From Austropuccinia psidii (lineage: Eukaryota; Basidiomycota; Pucciniomycetes; Pucciniales; Sphaerophragmiaceae), in contig JALGQZ010000001.1 in assembly GCA_023105745.1 (NCBI GenBank), positions 39,766,082 through 39,830,081 of the forward strand: 64,000 nt of DNA, in the 5' to 3' direction. The translations under genes and the position numbers were made by a program. The notes below the pieces were generated by a model, which was given only the letters and a program-made list of their open reading frames with translations, was not told the DNA's origin and made no database searches. Shown piece after piece: positions 11,323 to 22,899 of the stretch. Position 1 is the first letter of the stretch; each line of letters opens with the position of its first letter.

Positions 11323-13801
11323 GTGATTGACGCATTTGGTTTTGAAGGTAAAGAACTTTTTATTTGTGAAAAGCTAAGCCAAGGTTTGTGTCTTTTAATT
11401 GTTCTCCCTAGTAAGAAATCATAGAATGTACTTTGTTTCTTACTTATTAATAGACAAACAATGGCAATTGAAGTTACAAAATTCCGGGGATTTGAGCCGC
11501 CGTGTAATGTATCAACCCGTTTTGATGTCTTTGAAGCAATCAAACTTAATATTCTGTTGCGTTGAGCAGATTGGTTATTTGACCATAAATTAATTACTTT
11601 TGACCCCAAAGTTGCGGAACGTGGGAGAAAAACTTTCAAAATCCCTCCCCTGCTACCTTGATTGCATGCATAAAAGTGACATTAGAAGTTATTGATTACC
11701 CAACGAGTTTTTGACTGTAAACCGTTTTTAAAGACAACAAGTTAAGTCTCCCCTCCCCAAAGCTCTTTTCAAGGACTTTAAAGAAATGACAATAAATTAA
11801 AAAGGCGGAAGAAGTGCAACCAGCAAAACGTGCCTTTGTATCCCTCAAATGTCTTATACAAAGCGTAAAGATTTATAATAAACTGCTAAGCTGTAAATAT
11901 CAATCCAGTTGATACTAAGGGACTAGCTTAGACAACTTCCTAAATAATGAAATTTTCTGAAAATAACTGATTAATGGAATCACGAGAAGAGAGCAGAATG
12001 AACAAATATCACTGCGGAAAAAATCATTAAAACCAGCTTCAAGTCCCTTACAAATACCGAATCAATATATTTTGGCCAGTGTAAAGGACTTTTAATTTGG
12101 GAAATGGATTCTCTTTCCAAGTTAATTGGTTTGATTTTCCTCTACACTCCTCTCTATAACCACATATGTCAGGAGATACACTCAGTCATAAGGACATGAG
12201 GAATAATAGGTAGTCTAACAATCATTTTCGATTAATATGATGCAGATAATATATTGTCTTGAGAAAAAATTGGAGTATCAAATAAATATTTAGAGATCTA
12301 AGAACATTTTCAAGGTGGGGTTAAGCATTATATGGTTGAGACAATGAGACTATAGAGACACCTGTATCATATAAACTCATTTCAATCACCATAATTCTCT
12401 AAATTAAAGATAATGACCTAATAAGATAGCTCTCAATGTAAACTTATTCACATTGAATTATTTAAAAAGAGAAAAAAAAATATTCCCAATTCATAATCCA
12501 TTACAACGGAAAAAATCTGAAGAAAAATTTTATAATAAAGAGAGAAAAAAAGTGATCAAAATTTATTGAATAATATATAATGATTTTAAAATTTGACAAA
12601 TAAATTTTTGAAATTAATGAATAAAATGAACTAAAATTTATGTTTTCACATTTTATAACTTAAATTATTAATATTAAAAAAAGAAATTGGTAGTAATTAT
12701 CTGAAGGGTATAATTTGAATGAAATTGAAATAAATTTGAAAGATTCAAAGAAAATTAAAGATTCAGAATTTTTTGTTGAGAAGAAAGACATCAATGTTAT
12801 TTCTCTTTGAAACCTACTGATAAAAAAAAAATATAAAACTAAAAGATAAATTTATTTTTGGAAAAATCTAATTGGTTCATATTTATTTAGCCTTTTAATT
12901 GATTTAAATCTTTTTTTTTCTAATTTGGGAAAATTTGGTAAATAATTTGATTTTTCGGAGCTTTAAAGCTTATCTAGCGTGTCATCAATATTCTCAAAAT
13001 AATTCAGATTAAAACTAAAATTTGGAGCTTATTAAAGCCAAAGCTGGAAGGTTTTTCTATTGAACTCTCAAAAAAAGTTAATGTTTGAGAATATTATTAC
13101 TGTCCTCAAATGAAGGGATAATATTGCTACACATCATAACTACAAATATATAAATACAAATATTTCACTATTTATAACTTGAATATTGATGAAAAATCAT
13201 ATGGAAAATAATAATATTACACATAGTTTAAAAGATAAACTTATACTAATTATCTTTAAACATAATATGATGATTCTTTCATTATCATGAGTCACTGAAA
13301 GAAGATAAAAGTTCTACTAGATAAAAGTATGTCTGTAATTATTAAATAAAGAAAGAAATTCAAATGAGAGAAATAATAATTATTAATAAAAATATCATAC
13401 AACACTATACAATAATAAGTTAAAAACAAAAACTCTATAGAGAAACAATAAAACATTAAAAGATATAATATTGATATAAAACGCACTTATAAGAGATTAT
13501 TTTAATAAAAATTCCAAAATAAATCAATAATTCTTAAATACTAAAAATCATTCAAAAGAAACCTAAAAAAAGAACAATACAACTTTTAGAGAATTTTTGG
13601 AATATACAAGATATCTTTCAAACAAGATTTCACAGAATAAAAAAACATCTTGATTAATATATAAATACAATAAGACTCTAATATTTAACCTATTTATTCT
13701 TAAAAATGTTAAGGAATAAAACAGATTAGATATATTTATTACAATATAAGACTTTATCTCATGAAATATATGTTCAATTCATTGATTCTACTTAATTTTG
13801 G
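11323..13801. other. Downstream flank of DAD1, then AT-rich DNA
   Basis: 11323 to about 12000 is probably the 3' untranslated region and flank of DAD1, of moderate GC. From about 12430 to 13800 the DNA is extremely AT-rich with no open frame of note. Nothing identifiable; it may be decayed LTR sequence. Confidence 0.45.
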
Positions 13802-13806
13802 GGAAA

Positions 13807-14638
13807 TGTGAGCCTTGAGGTATATTTTACATACCCAAATAGGCCACAATTATCTTAAAAAGAAATTTTGAATTATGCATAACTCATAAGTCATGCATAT
13901 ATCCAAAATTCATCATTTTCAATTTCAGAAAAGATGAATAACTTTTTTTTGAGTAAGTAAGTCCATGGATTTAAGACCAGATTTGGATTCTACACAAAAA
14001 TTCACCTAGGGTAGCTCCATAGAGTGAATAAGCTCAAATTAACTCTTTGAGGTGGTAAAATGGAAAATACTTCAATACCACATCATCAATACTACATAAA
14101 AGATCCGTGAAAATTTTTGTTTTTCCTAATTTCACGCCAAAATAATGGGAAAGTGAGAAATCCCATGTTACATATACACTAAGAATAGTGTTATGCATGT
14201 TTTGAGAACTTAATATTATGGTATTCTTACATGGACTTTTGGTACACCCATAGTGGATATCTCACTTTAAGCTTAAATTACTATTTTGACATAAAAATTA
14301 GGCAAGGGGGACAAAAGACATCAAAGAGAGCCAGGGTACCCAACTTCTGAGGCCTCAGAGGCATGGATAGCTCCAGAGCATGGATCCATGGCTCATCTTG
14401 GCCCAATTGGTAAACTAAAACTCTTTGGGAACTTGGTTACCAAGTTACACCTACTGTAATCATAAGAAAATAGCAAATAACCTGCTATTTTGACGTGCCA
14501 AGGAGGTAATAAGCTACTTAGGCTCCTGTAACCATGTCAATTCTTGATGAATTTCCATGACTAGACCCTAAAAGAGTAATTAAAACCCTTTTGGGATCCA
14601 TATTCATTGATTTACCTCATAGCAACCAGCAAAATACT
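13807..14638 (+). repeat. Element C 5' LTR, first part
   Basis: Starts TGTGAGCCTTGAGG and aligns without gaps to 32275-33106. It stops exactly where element B begins. It contains U3-like sequence; no certain TATA box was recognised. Confidence 0.93.
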
Positions 14639-16478
14639 TGTGAGCCTTAGAGGTAATTTCATATACCCAAAAGACCACAAATATAAAAAATAACATATTA
14701 ATATAAATAAAATAAATTTATTTATATTATTAAAATAAAAATAAAAAAAATATAAATATAAAATTATATTAAAAATAAAAAATTAATTATAATTTAAAAA
14801 TAAAATTACTTTAAATTTTGTAAATATAAAATTACATTTATACTTGAAAAATTTAAGTAAATATGAAATTTTAACAAAATTGTGAAAAAATAAATAAATT
14901 TGGAAAAAAGTTAAATAAAATTTATTATAACTTTTTATCCAATAAATAAACATATAAATTTTATTTCACCATTGGATTCCTCATAAAAAATCAGGTGGGG
15001 TCACCTCTGAGTGAAATTTTTGTAACTCAACTCTAAATAAGCTTAAATTAAGTTTTTAGTATTTTCAATACAAAAGTTGAAAATCCTCAAAACCTTAATT
15101 TAATTCACACCACATGTGGTGTTAACCATCAATTTTTGTGTTAAAATTGAGGTGTTGTGTTTAGTTTAGAAGTTATGAGGAATTAAAGTATTTTCAATTG
15201 AATTCAATTGAAATGTCAAAATGTGCGCGTGTATTACATAAGTGAACTTTGATTTACATATGAGGTGTCAATTATTACTGTATTGTACTGTACAATTGAA
15301 TTGAATTACATGTGTAAATTATAAGTATAATACATGATGAGGAATTAAAGGAAAAATAAATTGGAAAGATTAAATTTGGGGGGGAAAAGGAACTCCAGCT
15401 CTAAGGGGGAGCTAGACCCCCAAAATCCTTGCTGACAGGCGTGGGATGTCAAAATTCACGCAAAAGTTCATCACTTTTGGCCTGGAATTGAGTTACAGGG
15501 TCTGTGGACTCAATTGATGATGAGGTTTTGATACCAACTGGGGTAGTTTTAGCTGTTGCCAAGAAGGTAAAACTACCCTTAAGATAAAACAATCATAATA
15601 AAAACAGTTTTAACTGGTTTCTACGTCTCTGACACACATTCTGACGTGTTTTGAAGGCTCTAGGCCTGGTATTGCTATAGTAATGGCTGATTTAAGGGTC
15701 TAAAATGGCTAAAAATGGCTAAAAATGGCTTAAACCAGCCCTTTTTGGTCTAAACCAGGGTTCAATGATGCCATAATTGGCTTTTCTGTTGTCAGACTGT
15801 TTTTCACGACTGACAAGAGTAAATTTTACTTTTGGAGTAAGAGAATTGATGGCTATAAAAGAATGTCTTCTTTGCCCCACTTTTCTCTTCATGTTAGAAT
15901 CTTTTCCTTTTATTAATTAGTTTAAAACTGTTAAACCAATCAATCAAAGATTCCAACCACCACTTTTAAATCATTTTAATCCTTTTAACCACGTGAAAAA
16001 ATCATTATAATCATTGTTTGTAACTCTTATAATCATTTTTACCCCTGAACCACCCCAAAAGTGAATTAAAGCATCTTTCATCACTGTTAGCTTTGTCACT
16101 TTGTTTCCAAATTCACTCTGGTCACTTTTGGGCGTGTTTTCTCTTTAATATTCTTTTTAAAGACTTTGTTCTTTAATTAATTGCTTGCAGTTCTTTGCTC
16201 AATTAATTCCAATTGAAATTGCTCTTGAAGAAATTTCTTTTGTAGCCTTAAAATATCTCTTGTAGAGTATTTTTTGGATAAATTTTTATTGTTGGTAAAA
16301 CAATAAATTTTTATAATATTATTGTTTTATACTAATAAAGTTATAAACAATAAATTTGGCGTGTTTTCTCTTAAAAATAATATTTCATATCATTTTTAAC
16401 TGAATTTTACCTTATACAAATTTTGAGGACAGGAAAAGTACTTGATTTTTAATCAAAGTTTCATATCCACACCTTACA
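14639..16478 (+). repeat. Element B 5' LTR
   Basis: 1840 bp from TGTGAGCCTTAGAGG to ...CACACCTTACA. It holds a very AT-rich first third, then a GC-richer promoter part with a TATA box, and ends at the primer-binding-like site. Confidence 0.95.
15854..15860 (+). promoter_or_regulatory. TATA box of element B 5' LTR
   Basis: TATAAAA in the context GATGGCTATAAAAGAATG, 625 bp upstream of the LTR end, followed by a pyrimidine-rich stretch suitable for transcription start about 30 bp downstream. The same box recurs at 24115-24121 in the 3' LTR. Confidence 0.65.
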
Positions 16479-16498
16479 TTTGGGGGCCCAGCCGTGAT
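16479..16498 (+). promoter_or_regulatory. Primer-binding-like site, element B
   Basis: The sequence TTTGGGGGCCCAGCCGTG follows the LTR directly and is conserved at the same place in C and F (there with CCTGG instead of CCCAG). TGG near the LTR edge is what a tRNA 3' CCA end would pair with. The tRNA was not identified. Confidence 0.7.
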
Positions 16499-16703
16499 AT
16501 TTTACCTGTGACATATTTTTTTTACTCTTTTTAAATCTTTTTTCTTATATTGAAAAATTTAAAAACATATAAAAAATACTTATAATTCAAAAAAATCCAT
16601 AAAAAATAACTTTTTTTCATATTATAAGTGAGGCTTATATTTTTATTTCTTTTTGAAATAACCTTTTTTTTACTTAATTAATTGGCTTTTTCATTAATTT
16701 TAG

Positions 16704-17615
16704 TGTCTGACAACGTGGTAAGACAAGAAAACATTGAAACAGCCTCAACAGTAACCAGCATTATCCCTGCCAGTACTGTTAATTCTGATCATAATAGTAC
16801 TGTTATTGTGACTCAAAATAATCAACCTGAACCAATATCTTCTGAATTAATTAACTTGGATATAAGTAATACACTTCAGAAAGCCAAAAATTTGGCCAAT
16901 AGTAAGTTTTTGACGTAAAAATACTATTTTAAGCCTTTTTTAACCATAATTATGCCTTCAACCAGGTCAGGAGCCAGCTACAACCCCTCAAGCAGCTCCC
17001 AAAAAGGTAATAGACGTGATTATGGCAGAGGCCAACCAGGTACAGAAGGAAAAGGGTCAGTTGATGACTTCCAAACAACTAAAATGGGTCATTCTGAAGC
17101 TGATAATACCATTTTACCTTCAAAAAGAGCTGACACCGCCACAACAAGCCTCTGTGGACATATACAAAGCCAGCCACAGTGCATACAACAATGCACTCCA
17201 ATTCAAGGAGTACCAGATCCTTGCAGACCTGTGGAAGAATTGCATGAATTCTTACCTGACAGTAAGAAAATTCTTGGGCCATCCCAACACTTGCAAATTG
17301 CTCAATGGATGGCATCCATTGATGGAGAAGAAAAACATGATGCTTTTGACACTAGAATGGAGGAAAAACAACCCTCCACCAGCCAAACCAGTGCCAAAAA
17401 CAGCCCCAGTGGCCAGCAGCAGCAATTCCAACGTGAAAAAGCAGCCACAAACTCCAAACAAAGGCAAAGGGAAGGCACCAGCCCCAAAACCTTACAGCCA
17501 GGGCTACAGAATCCCAAAGATTCAGCAGGATGCCATGGAAAATGTATTTCAGATGGCCAGAACCATGATGGAATTACAGAAGAAGGAGGAAGCCAGATTA
17601 AGGTTCCAGAAATGA
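16704..17615 (+). CDS. Spliced accessory protein overlapping gag, element B
   Basis: Proposed exons 16704-16901, 16966-17055 and 17128-17615 (stop at the end). Intron 1 (16902-16965) is GTAAGT...AACCAG, phase 1, and contains the gag ATG; intron 2 (17056-17127, 72 nt) is GTCAGT...AAAAAG, phase 1. Exons 2 and 3 lie in the +1 frame relative to gag. The first exon follows an acceptor (TTAATTTTAG), so an earlier exon must supply the start codon. The product, about 260 residues, has a Ser/Thr-rich N-terminus, a middle block (QQASVDIYK to GWHPL), a basic linker with APVASSS and GKGKA, and a C-terminal helix ([20 protein letters not shown] then KKEEARLR). C and F encode homologues with the same splice positions. 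No known family is recognised; function unknown. In B the frame is also open without intron 2. Expression is inference. Confidence 0.68.
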
Positions 17616-20600
17616 TTTCTGACATATTTGATTCCATCCCAGAGTTGTATAATGCTATAAATGACGTGAAAAAACATCTTTCTGATAAAAATGACACCAT
17701 TTGTAACAACATTAAAACAAACAACCTGAGTCTGTGCCAAATTAATGAAACACTTATGTGTTTTGAAAAAGTTTTAAGAACAATTAAAAATTCTAATAAT
17801 GACAATTCTTCTAACATTAAAATAAATGAACAATCTGCCATTATTAAAGAATTAACAGATAAATATTCTAAATTCAATATTGATGACATGATTGAAACAA
17901 GAATTAAACAAGCCATAAATATTATCAAGACAGATAACAAGAAAGTCCTTGATGACATTTCAAATTCATTTACTGAAGTAAAGACATATACCATTGCCTT
18001 GAAAAAGTGTTTTGATGCTTCACAAGAAGAAGTATCAAAATTATCAATGAAATTGAATCAAGTCACTGCTGATAATACAAGACAGACAGAGTTATGGCAA
18101 GAACTTACACATAAAGAAGACATGTATAAAATTGAAGTAATAAATTTAATACAAAGCTTCCAACATGAATACAGAAATTCCCAAAGGTGTAGCAACAGTA
18201 AAATGAATGACATTGAACAATTACTGAACACCTTACCAAGAATGTCTACACCTCTAAATCAAAATGAGGGCACAAGAATTTCAAATCCACAAGTATTGGA
18301 TCCTGATAATTCACAATTAAAAAATGAATTATCCACTTCTTTTCATAACTTGGAACCATCAATGGGCCAAGCACTCTTGAAAGAAGTTCCAAAACTTAAA
18401 GAATGGCCTCACTTCAGTGGTGAAGGAGAGTATGACCATATGGAATTCATTAGAGGTATTGACATGATCAAAGAGGATTTTGAATTACCAGACAGATTGG
18501 TAACAGCCAGGTTTAACACCTTGTTTACCAGATCAGCTCACAGATGGTACATCAAAATAAGACAAGCACATGGACACCAGAGTTGGACTTGGTGGAAAAC
18601 CCAAATCATCAACAAATGGGCAAATGATGCTTGGAGGTTTAAAGTTGAAACAGCCTTTGAATCTGCCAAATTTAATGCTGATAAAGACAAAGCTTTACCA
18701 TGGTTTTGCCAACAAAAGGACAGATTAACAGCATTATATCCTGACATGTCAGAATTTATGATCCATAGAAAAATTCTGAGACAATGTGGAGGTGACTTAG
18801 AGCATGCTGTCAAAAGCAGGACTACTGAACAATCTTCAGCAGAGGATATTATCAATATACTAGAAGAAGTAACCACCAGAACCAAAATTGGTTCTAGTAG
18901 GGTGAATCTTAAAACAAGGTTTAATACACCTTGGAAAGATTCTGTGGACAAAAACCCCAAAGAAAATTCTAGTAATATTAAATATAAATCTGCAGATACA
19001 GTCAGAAAATGCCATATTTGCCAAAGCACCACCCATTTAGCCAATACATGTCCAAAAAGGGGGAAAATCAATGAAATTGACATTGAAAAAGAACCAGATG
19101 TTGAAAAAGAAGACATAATTGAAGACAATTCAGATGATAAGTCATCCATATTCTCTGAATCTTCAAAAGATATAGAAAATATCAATGCCACTTTTGACAT
19201 CATGGAATCTTATTCCCACTTACCACAATTGAGCAATGGTCAAGTTGATTTATCAAAAGTTCAAGATGCACAACTTATGAAGACAAAACCAAACAGAGGA
19301 AAAGGTTATACAGCTGGTAACTCCTGTATAACAGAAGTGGTGATTGACAACAAACCCACCAAACTTTTGCTTGACCCAGGAGCCTTCTGCTCTTGTGTTG
19401 GAAAATCTTTTCTTAAGACTTGTGTACCAAATTTTGAAGACCAATTGTTACCAATTGATGGTATAAAATTCAACAGTGCAAGTAACCCAATGAAAGCATT
19501 AGGAATCTTTGAGACCAATGTCATATTCCCACACATAAATGGGAATTTAAGGATCACAGTTGAATTTGTTGTTATGGAAAATTGCTCTAGTACCCATTTT
19601 ATATTGGGAAATGACTATTTAATCATGTATGGGATAGATTTACATAATAACAAAGACAGATACTTTACAATTGGAGACAATAAGCGCCAGAAATTTGCCT
19701 TTTTACCCTTTAAAAGACAAATTACAGTAAACAAAGTATCACCAGTCAACTTAGAGTTAGAGAAATTCAAGTCTGAACAGTTAAATGAGGCTGAAATAAG
19801 CCTTCATCTGACTGATAAGCAAGAAAATGAACTTTCTTCCCTTTTGTATGACCACAGAGGAGCATTTGCTACAGACAAAGAACCCCTGGGAGCAATTATT
19901 GGTCATGAAGTTGACATCATTCTTAACATTGAGAGACCTTATCCACCACTCTTAAGAAGACCTGCTTATCCAGCAAGTCCAAAATCAAGAGAAGCTCTAG
20001 AAATTCATATCAAAGAACTTCTAGACCTTGGTGTAATAAGAAAAGTAGGCCACAATGAGGAAGTAGAAATAACTACACCAGTCATAGTGGCGTGGCATAA
20101 TGGAAAATCCAGAATGGTTGGGGACTTTAGAGCTCTGAACACTTACACTGTTCCAGACAGATACCCAATACCAAAAATCCAAATTGCCCTTACTCAAATA
20201 TCTCAAGCAGTGTATATAACCACTATGGATGCCCTTAAAGGATTCCATCAAAATGTAGTAACACCAAGAGCAAGAAAATATTTGAGAATTATTGTTCATT
20301 GTGGAGTGTATGAATACTTAAGGATGCCCTTTGGTATCAAAAATGCACCTTCACACTTCCAAAGAATGATGAATGAAATCTTCCCTGAAGAACTCTCAGA
20401 GGGATGGTTAATCATTTACATTGATGACATTATTATCTGTTCAAAGACTTGGGAGGAGCACATGTACAGATTATCAAGAGTTTTGACAAAAATCCAATCA
20501 GTAAACATGAAAATCTCCTTGAAGAAATGTCATTTTGGATTTAAAGAACTTAAGGCACTAGGACATGTTGTATCTGGTTTGTCCCTTGGAATTGATAAAA

Positions 20601-22876
20601 ACAAAGTTGCAGCAGTATTGTTAAAACCCATGCCTCAGAATAAGAAGGAAATTCAGTCATTCTTAGGTTTTGCAGGATATTACAGGCAACACATTAAAGA
20701 CTTTGCATCCATAGCAAGACCACTTTATAAGTTGTGTGACAAAGACACAGTATTTGAGATGACTGTTGACAGAGTCAAAGCTTTTGAGTCTCTAAGAGAA
20801 GCATTGACCACTGCTCCACTCTTACTGATGCCAGACTTTAAATTGCCTTTCAAACTGTATATTGATGCATCAGGGGATGGACTAGGTGCTGCACTTCACC
20901 AAGTTCAGATCATAAATGACAAACCTGTAGAAGGACCAATATGTTTCATATCCAGGCAAATCAAACCAACTGAAGCCAGATATGGAGCAAGTCAAATGGA
21001 ATGTCTATGCCTTGTCTGGGCCTTAGAGAAATTGAACTATTTCTTAGAGGGATGTGTTTTTGAAGTAATAACAGATTGTACAGCTGTGAAATCACTTTTG
21101 AACATGAAAACACCTAACAGACACATGCTCAGATGGCAAATAGCCATACAAGAATACAGAGGCAATATGACTATTGTTCATAAGGATGGGAATATTCATA
21201 AGAATGCAGATGGACTAAGCAGATGGCCATTACCAAATAACATTGATAATCCTGCTTATGTTCCAGAAGAAGCTTCACCACAAATTCCAATAGAAGGAAT
21301 AAGTGTTACAGACTTGAACACCACCTTCTTTGAAGAAGTCAGAAATACTTACACTCAAGATAAAAATTGTAGCATCTTATGCCAATTACTTAACAAAGAC
21401 TGTAAAGACAACTCTCTAATACATGCCTTGGATGAAGTATGGAGAAAATCTTATAATGAAGGAAGATTTCACCTACTGGATGGTATAATTTACCACAGAA
21501 CCAAGCACACATGTGTCATGACAGTTGTAGACAGGTCATTAATCAATCTTGTACTTAAAGAATGCCATGATAGTCCCTTTTCAGGACATCTTTCTGAAGA
21601 CAGAACAAGAGAGAAAGTGAAGACCTGCATATGGTGGCCAATGTGGCAAAAAGATGTTGCAGAATATTGCAAAACCTGTGACAGATGCCAAAAGGCAAAT
21701 AAATCCACTGGCAAAAGACTTGGAAATATGATGAAAATCCAAGAACCAAACAGACCTTGGGAAATTGTCCATATGGATTGGGTAACTGGCCTACCACCAG
21801 GAGGTGACAGGAGCTATAATGCTTGCCTAGTAATTGTGGACAGATTCAGTAAAACTCCAATCTTTTTACCATGTCACAAAGATGATACAGCCATGGATAC
21901 AGCTCTTCTGATATGGAATAGAGTAGTGTCATGGACTGGGATATTTACAAATATCATCAGTGATAGAGATCCCAAATTCACTTCAGCTCTATGGACAAAT
22001 CTTCACCAATTATTTGGCACAAAACTGTCTTTCTCTACAGCCTACCACCCACAAACTGATGGTCTGGCTGAAAGGATGATCCAAACCTTAGAGGACATGG
22101 TGAGAAGATTTTGTGCATATGGCCTTGAATTCAAAGATTGTGATGGATTTACCCATGATTGGTGTACTCTGTTACCAGCACTGGAATTAGCATATAAAAC
22201 ATCAATCCATTCCAGTACCAATCAGACTCCTGCTATTCTAGAAAAAGGATGGAACCCCAAGTTACCCCAAGATTCCTTGAGGAAAGACTTAATTGAAATA
22301 CATCCCACAGCTGCTAGCTTCAAAGGAATGCTAGACAAAGCTAGAAAGCATGCAGTGAGATGCATGGAGGACTCTTTTGCATATGCTAAAGACAAATGGG
22401 ATAAATCTCATGCAACTCCAGATTTCAAAGTGGGGGACCTAGTTCTTGTATCCACCACTAACTTCAATAACATCAAAGGATGTAAAAAGTTAAAAGACTC
22501 CTTTGCAGGACCTTTTGTGATTAAGGCCCTCCATGGAGAAAATGCTGTTGAAGTGGAGTTATCTGAAGAACTTAGCAATAAGCACCCTACATTTCCAGTA
22601 AGCTTGATAAAGCCATACAAATCTAGTGATGCTGAGAAATTTCCCTTGAGGAATAAGATTCCCCAAGTTATACCTCCTATTGAGACATCTGGTACTAAGA
22701 AAATAACCAAAGTTCTTAAAGAAAGAAAATTAAGAACCAAGAAAGTAAGGGAATACCTTGTTAGGTACAGTGACCCAACTTGTGAAGATGAATGGTTAGA
22801 AGAGAAAGATATACCAGAAGCCACCAAACTCCTGAGGAGATTCAGACACACTAGAAACACCAATATTACAAAGTAA
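16952..22876 (+). CDS. Gag-Pol polyprotein, element B
   Basis: Single 1974-residue frame. In order: N-terminal ~220 residues overlapping the accessory frame; coiled-coil-like segment (~230-450); capsid-like Gag domain (~480-640, starting [19 protein letters not shown]); CCHC knuckle [14 protein letters not shown] (~687); protease motif [13 protein letters not shown] (~805); RT (~985-1160) with YIDD at ~1156; RNase H (~1300, [15 protein letters not shown]); integrase HHCC (~1535-1585), catalytic MDW, SDRD and ERM (~1608, 1670, 1706), GPF (~1851); chromodomain-like tail (~1910-1966, REYLVRY then EDEWL). It packages, copies and integrates the element; chromodomains in this group bind chromatin marks. 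The start is conserved in C and F (M-x-TR-x-G). Oddity: protease DPGA instead of DTGA/DSGA. Gag and Pol share one frame, so Gag:Pol ratio control would need something other than frameshifting. Confidence 0.95.
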   Translation: MPSTRSGASYNPSSSSQKGNRRDYGRGQPGTEGKGSVDDFQTTKMGHSEADNTILPSKRADTATTSLCGHIQSQPQCIQQCTPIQGVPDPCRPVEELHEFLPDSKKILGPSQHLQIAQWMASIDGEEKHDAFDTRMEEKQPSTSQTSAKNSPSGQQQQFQREKAATNSKQRQREGTSPKTLQPGLQNPKDSAGCHGKCISDGQNHDGITEEGGSQIKVPEMISDIFDSIPELYNAINDVKKHLSDKNDTICNNIKTNNLSLCQINETLMCFEKVLRTIKNSNNDNSSNIKINEQSAIIKELTDKYSKFNIDDMIETRIKQAINIIKTDNKKVLDDISNSFTEVKTYTIALKKCFDASQEEVSKLSMKLNQVTADNTRQTELWQELTHKEDMYKIEVINLIQSFQHEYRNSQRCSNSKMNDIEQLLNTLPRMSTPLNQNEGTRISNPQVLDPDNSQLKNELSTSFHNLEPSMGQALLKEVPKLKEWPHFSGEGEYDHMEFIRGIDMIKEDFELPDRLVTARFNTLFTRSAHRWYIKIRQAHGHQSWTWWKTQIINKWANDAWRFKVETAFESAKFNADKDKALPWFCQQKDRLTALYPDMSEFMIHRKILRQCGGDLEHAVKSRTTEQSSAEDIINILEEVTTRTKIGSSRVNLKTRFNTPWKDSVDKNPKENSSNIKYKSADTVRKCHICQSTTHLANTCPKRGKINEIDIEKEPDVEKEDIIEDNSDDKSSIFSESSKDIENINATFDIMESYSHLPQLSNGQVDLSKVQDAQLMKTKPNRGKGYTAGNSCITEVVIDNKPTKLLLDPGAFCSCVGKSFLKTCVPNFEDQLLPIDGIKFNSASNPMKALGIFETNVIFPHINGNLRITVEFVVMENCSSTHFILGNDYLIMYGIDLHNNKDRYFTIGDNKRQKFAFLPFKRQITVNKVSPVNLELEKFKSEQLNEAEISLHLTDKQENELSSLLYDHRGAFATDKEPLGAIIGHEVDIILNIERPYPPLLRRPAYPASPKSREALEIHIKELLDLGVIRKVGHNEEVEITTPVIVAWHNGKSRMVGDFRALNTYTVPDRYPIPKIQIALTQISQAVYITTMDALKGFHQNVVTPRARKYLRIIVHCGVYEYLRMPFGIKNAPSHFQRMMNEIFPEELSEGWLIIYIDDIIICSKTWEEHMYRLSRVLTKIQSVNMKISLKKCHFGFKELKALGHVVSGLSLGIDKNKVAAVLLKPMPQNKKEIQSFLGFAGYYRQHIKDFASIARPLYKLCDKDTVFEMTVDRVKAFESLREALTTAPLLLMPDFKLPFKLYIDASGDGLGAALHQVQIINDKPVEGPICFISRQIKPTEARYGASQMECLCLVWALEKLNYFLEGCVFEVITDCTAVKSLLNMKTPNRHMLRWQIAIQEYRGNMTIVHKDGNIHKNADGLSRWPLPNNIDNPAYVPEEASPQIPIEGISVTDLNTTFFEEVRNTYTQDKNCSILCQLLNKDCKDNSLIHALDEVWRKSYNEGRFHLLDGIIYHRTKHTCVMTVVDRSLINLVLKECHDSPFSGHLSEDRTREKVKTCIWWPMWQKDVAEYCKTCDRCQKANKSTGKRLGNMMKIQEPNRPWEIVHMDWVTGLPPGGDRSYNACLVIVDRFSKTPIFLPCHKDDTAMDTALLIWNRVVSWTGIFTNIISDRDPKFTSALWTNLHQLFGTKLSFSTAYHPQTDGLAERMIQTLEDMVRRFCAYGLEFKDCDGFTHDWCTLLPALELAYKTSIHSSTNQTPAILEKGWNPKLPQDSLRKDLIEIHPTAASFKGMLDKARKHAVRCMEDSFAYAKDKWDKSHATPDFKVGDLVLVSTTNFNNIKGCKKLKDSFAGPFVIKALHGENAVEVELSEELSNKHPTFPVSLIKPYKSSDAEKFPLRNKIPQVIPPIETSGTKKITKVLKERKLRTKKVREYLVRYSDPTCEDEWLEEKDIPEATKLLRRFRHTRNTNITK

Positions 22877-22887
22877 TATTCTTTTTT

Positions 22888-22899
22888 AGGGGGAGGGAA
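22888..22899 (+). promoter_or_regulatory. Polypurine tract, element B
   Basis: AGGGGGAGGGAA lies directly against the 3' LTR start (TGTGAG at 22900), the place where plus-strand DNA synthesis is primed in LTR elements. Confidence 0.85.

Noticed and set aside
11319..11639. 106-codon minus-strand open frame overlapping the DAD1 stop
   Set aside because: No recognisable domain, overlaps the likely DAD1 3' region and has no supporting context; probably chance.
15580..15760. Repeat of AAAATGGCT in the B LTR as a possible array
   Set aside because: Only three copies in tandem (around 15700-15735); too short to claim a functional array.
17016..17615. Accessory frame as an unspliced gene beginning at its own GTG
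   Set aside because: GTG starts are not expected in fungal nuclear genes, and C and F have stops that only splicing removes; the spliced model explains all three copies.
18538..19203. 221-codon minus-strand frame opposite element B gag
   Set aside because: Shadow of the gag coding strand; not conserved as a full-length frame in C.
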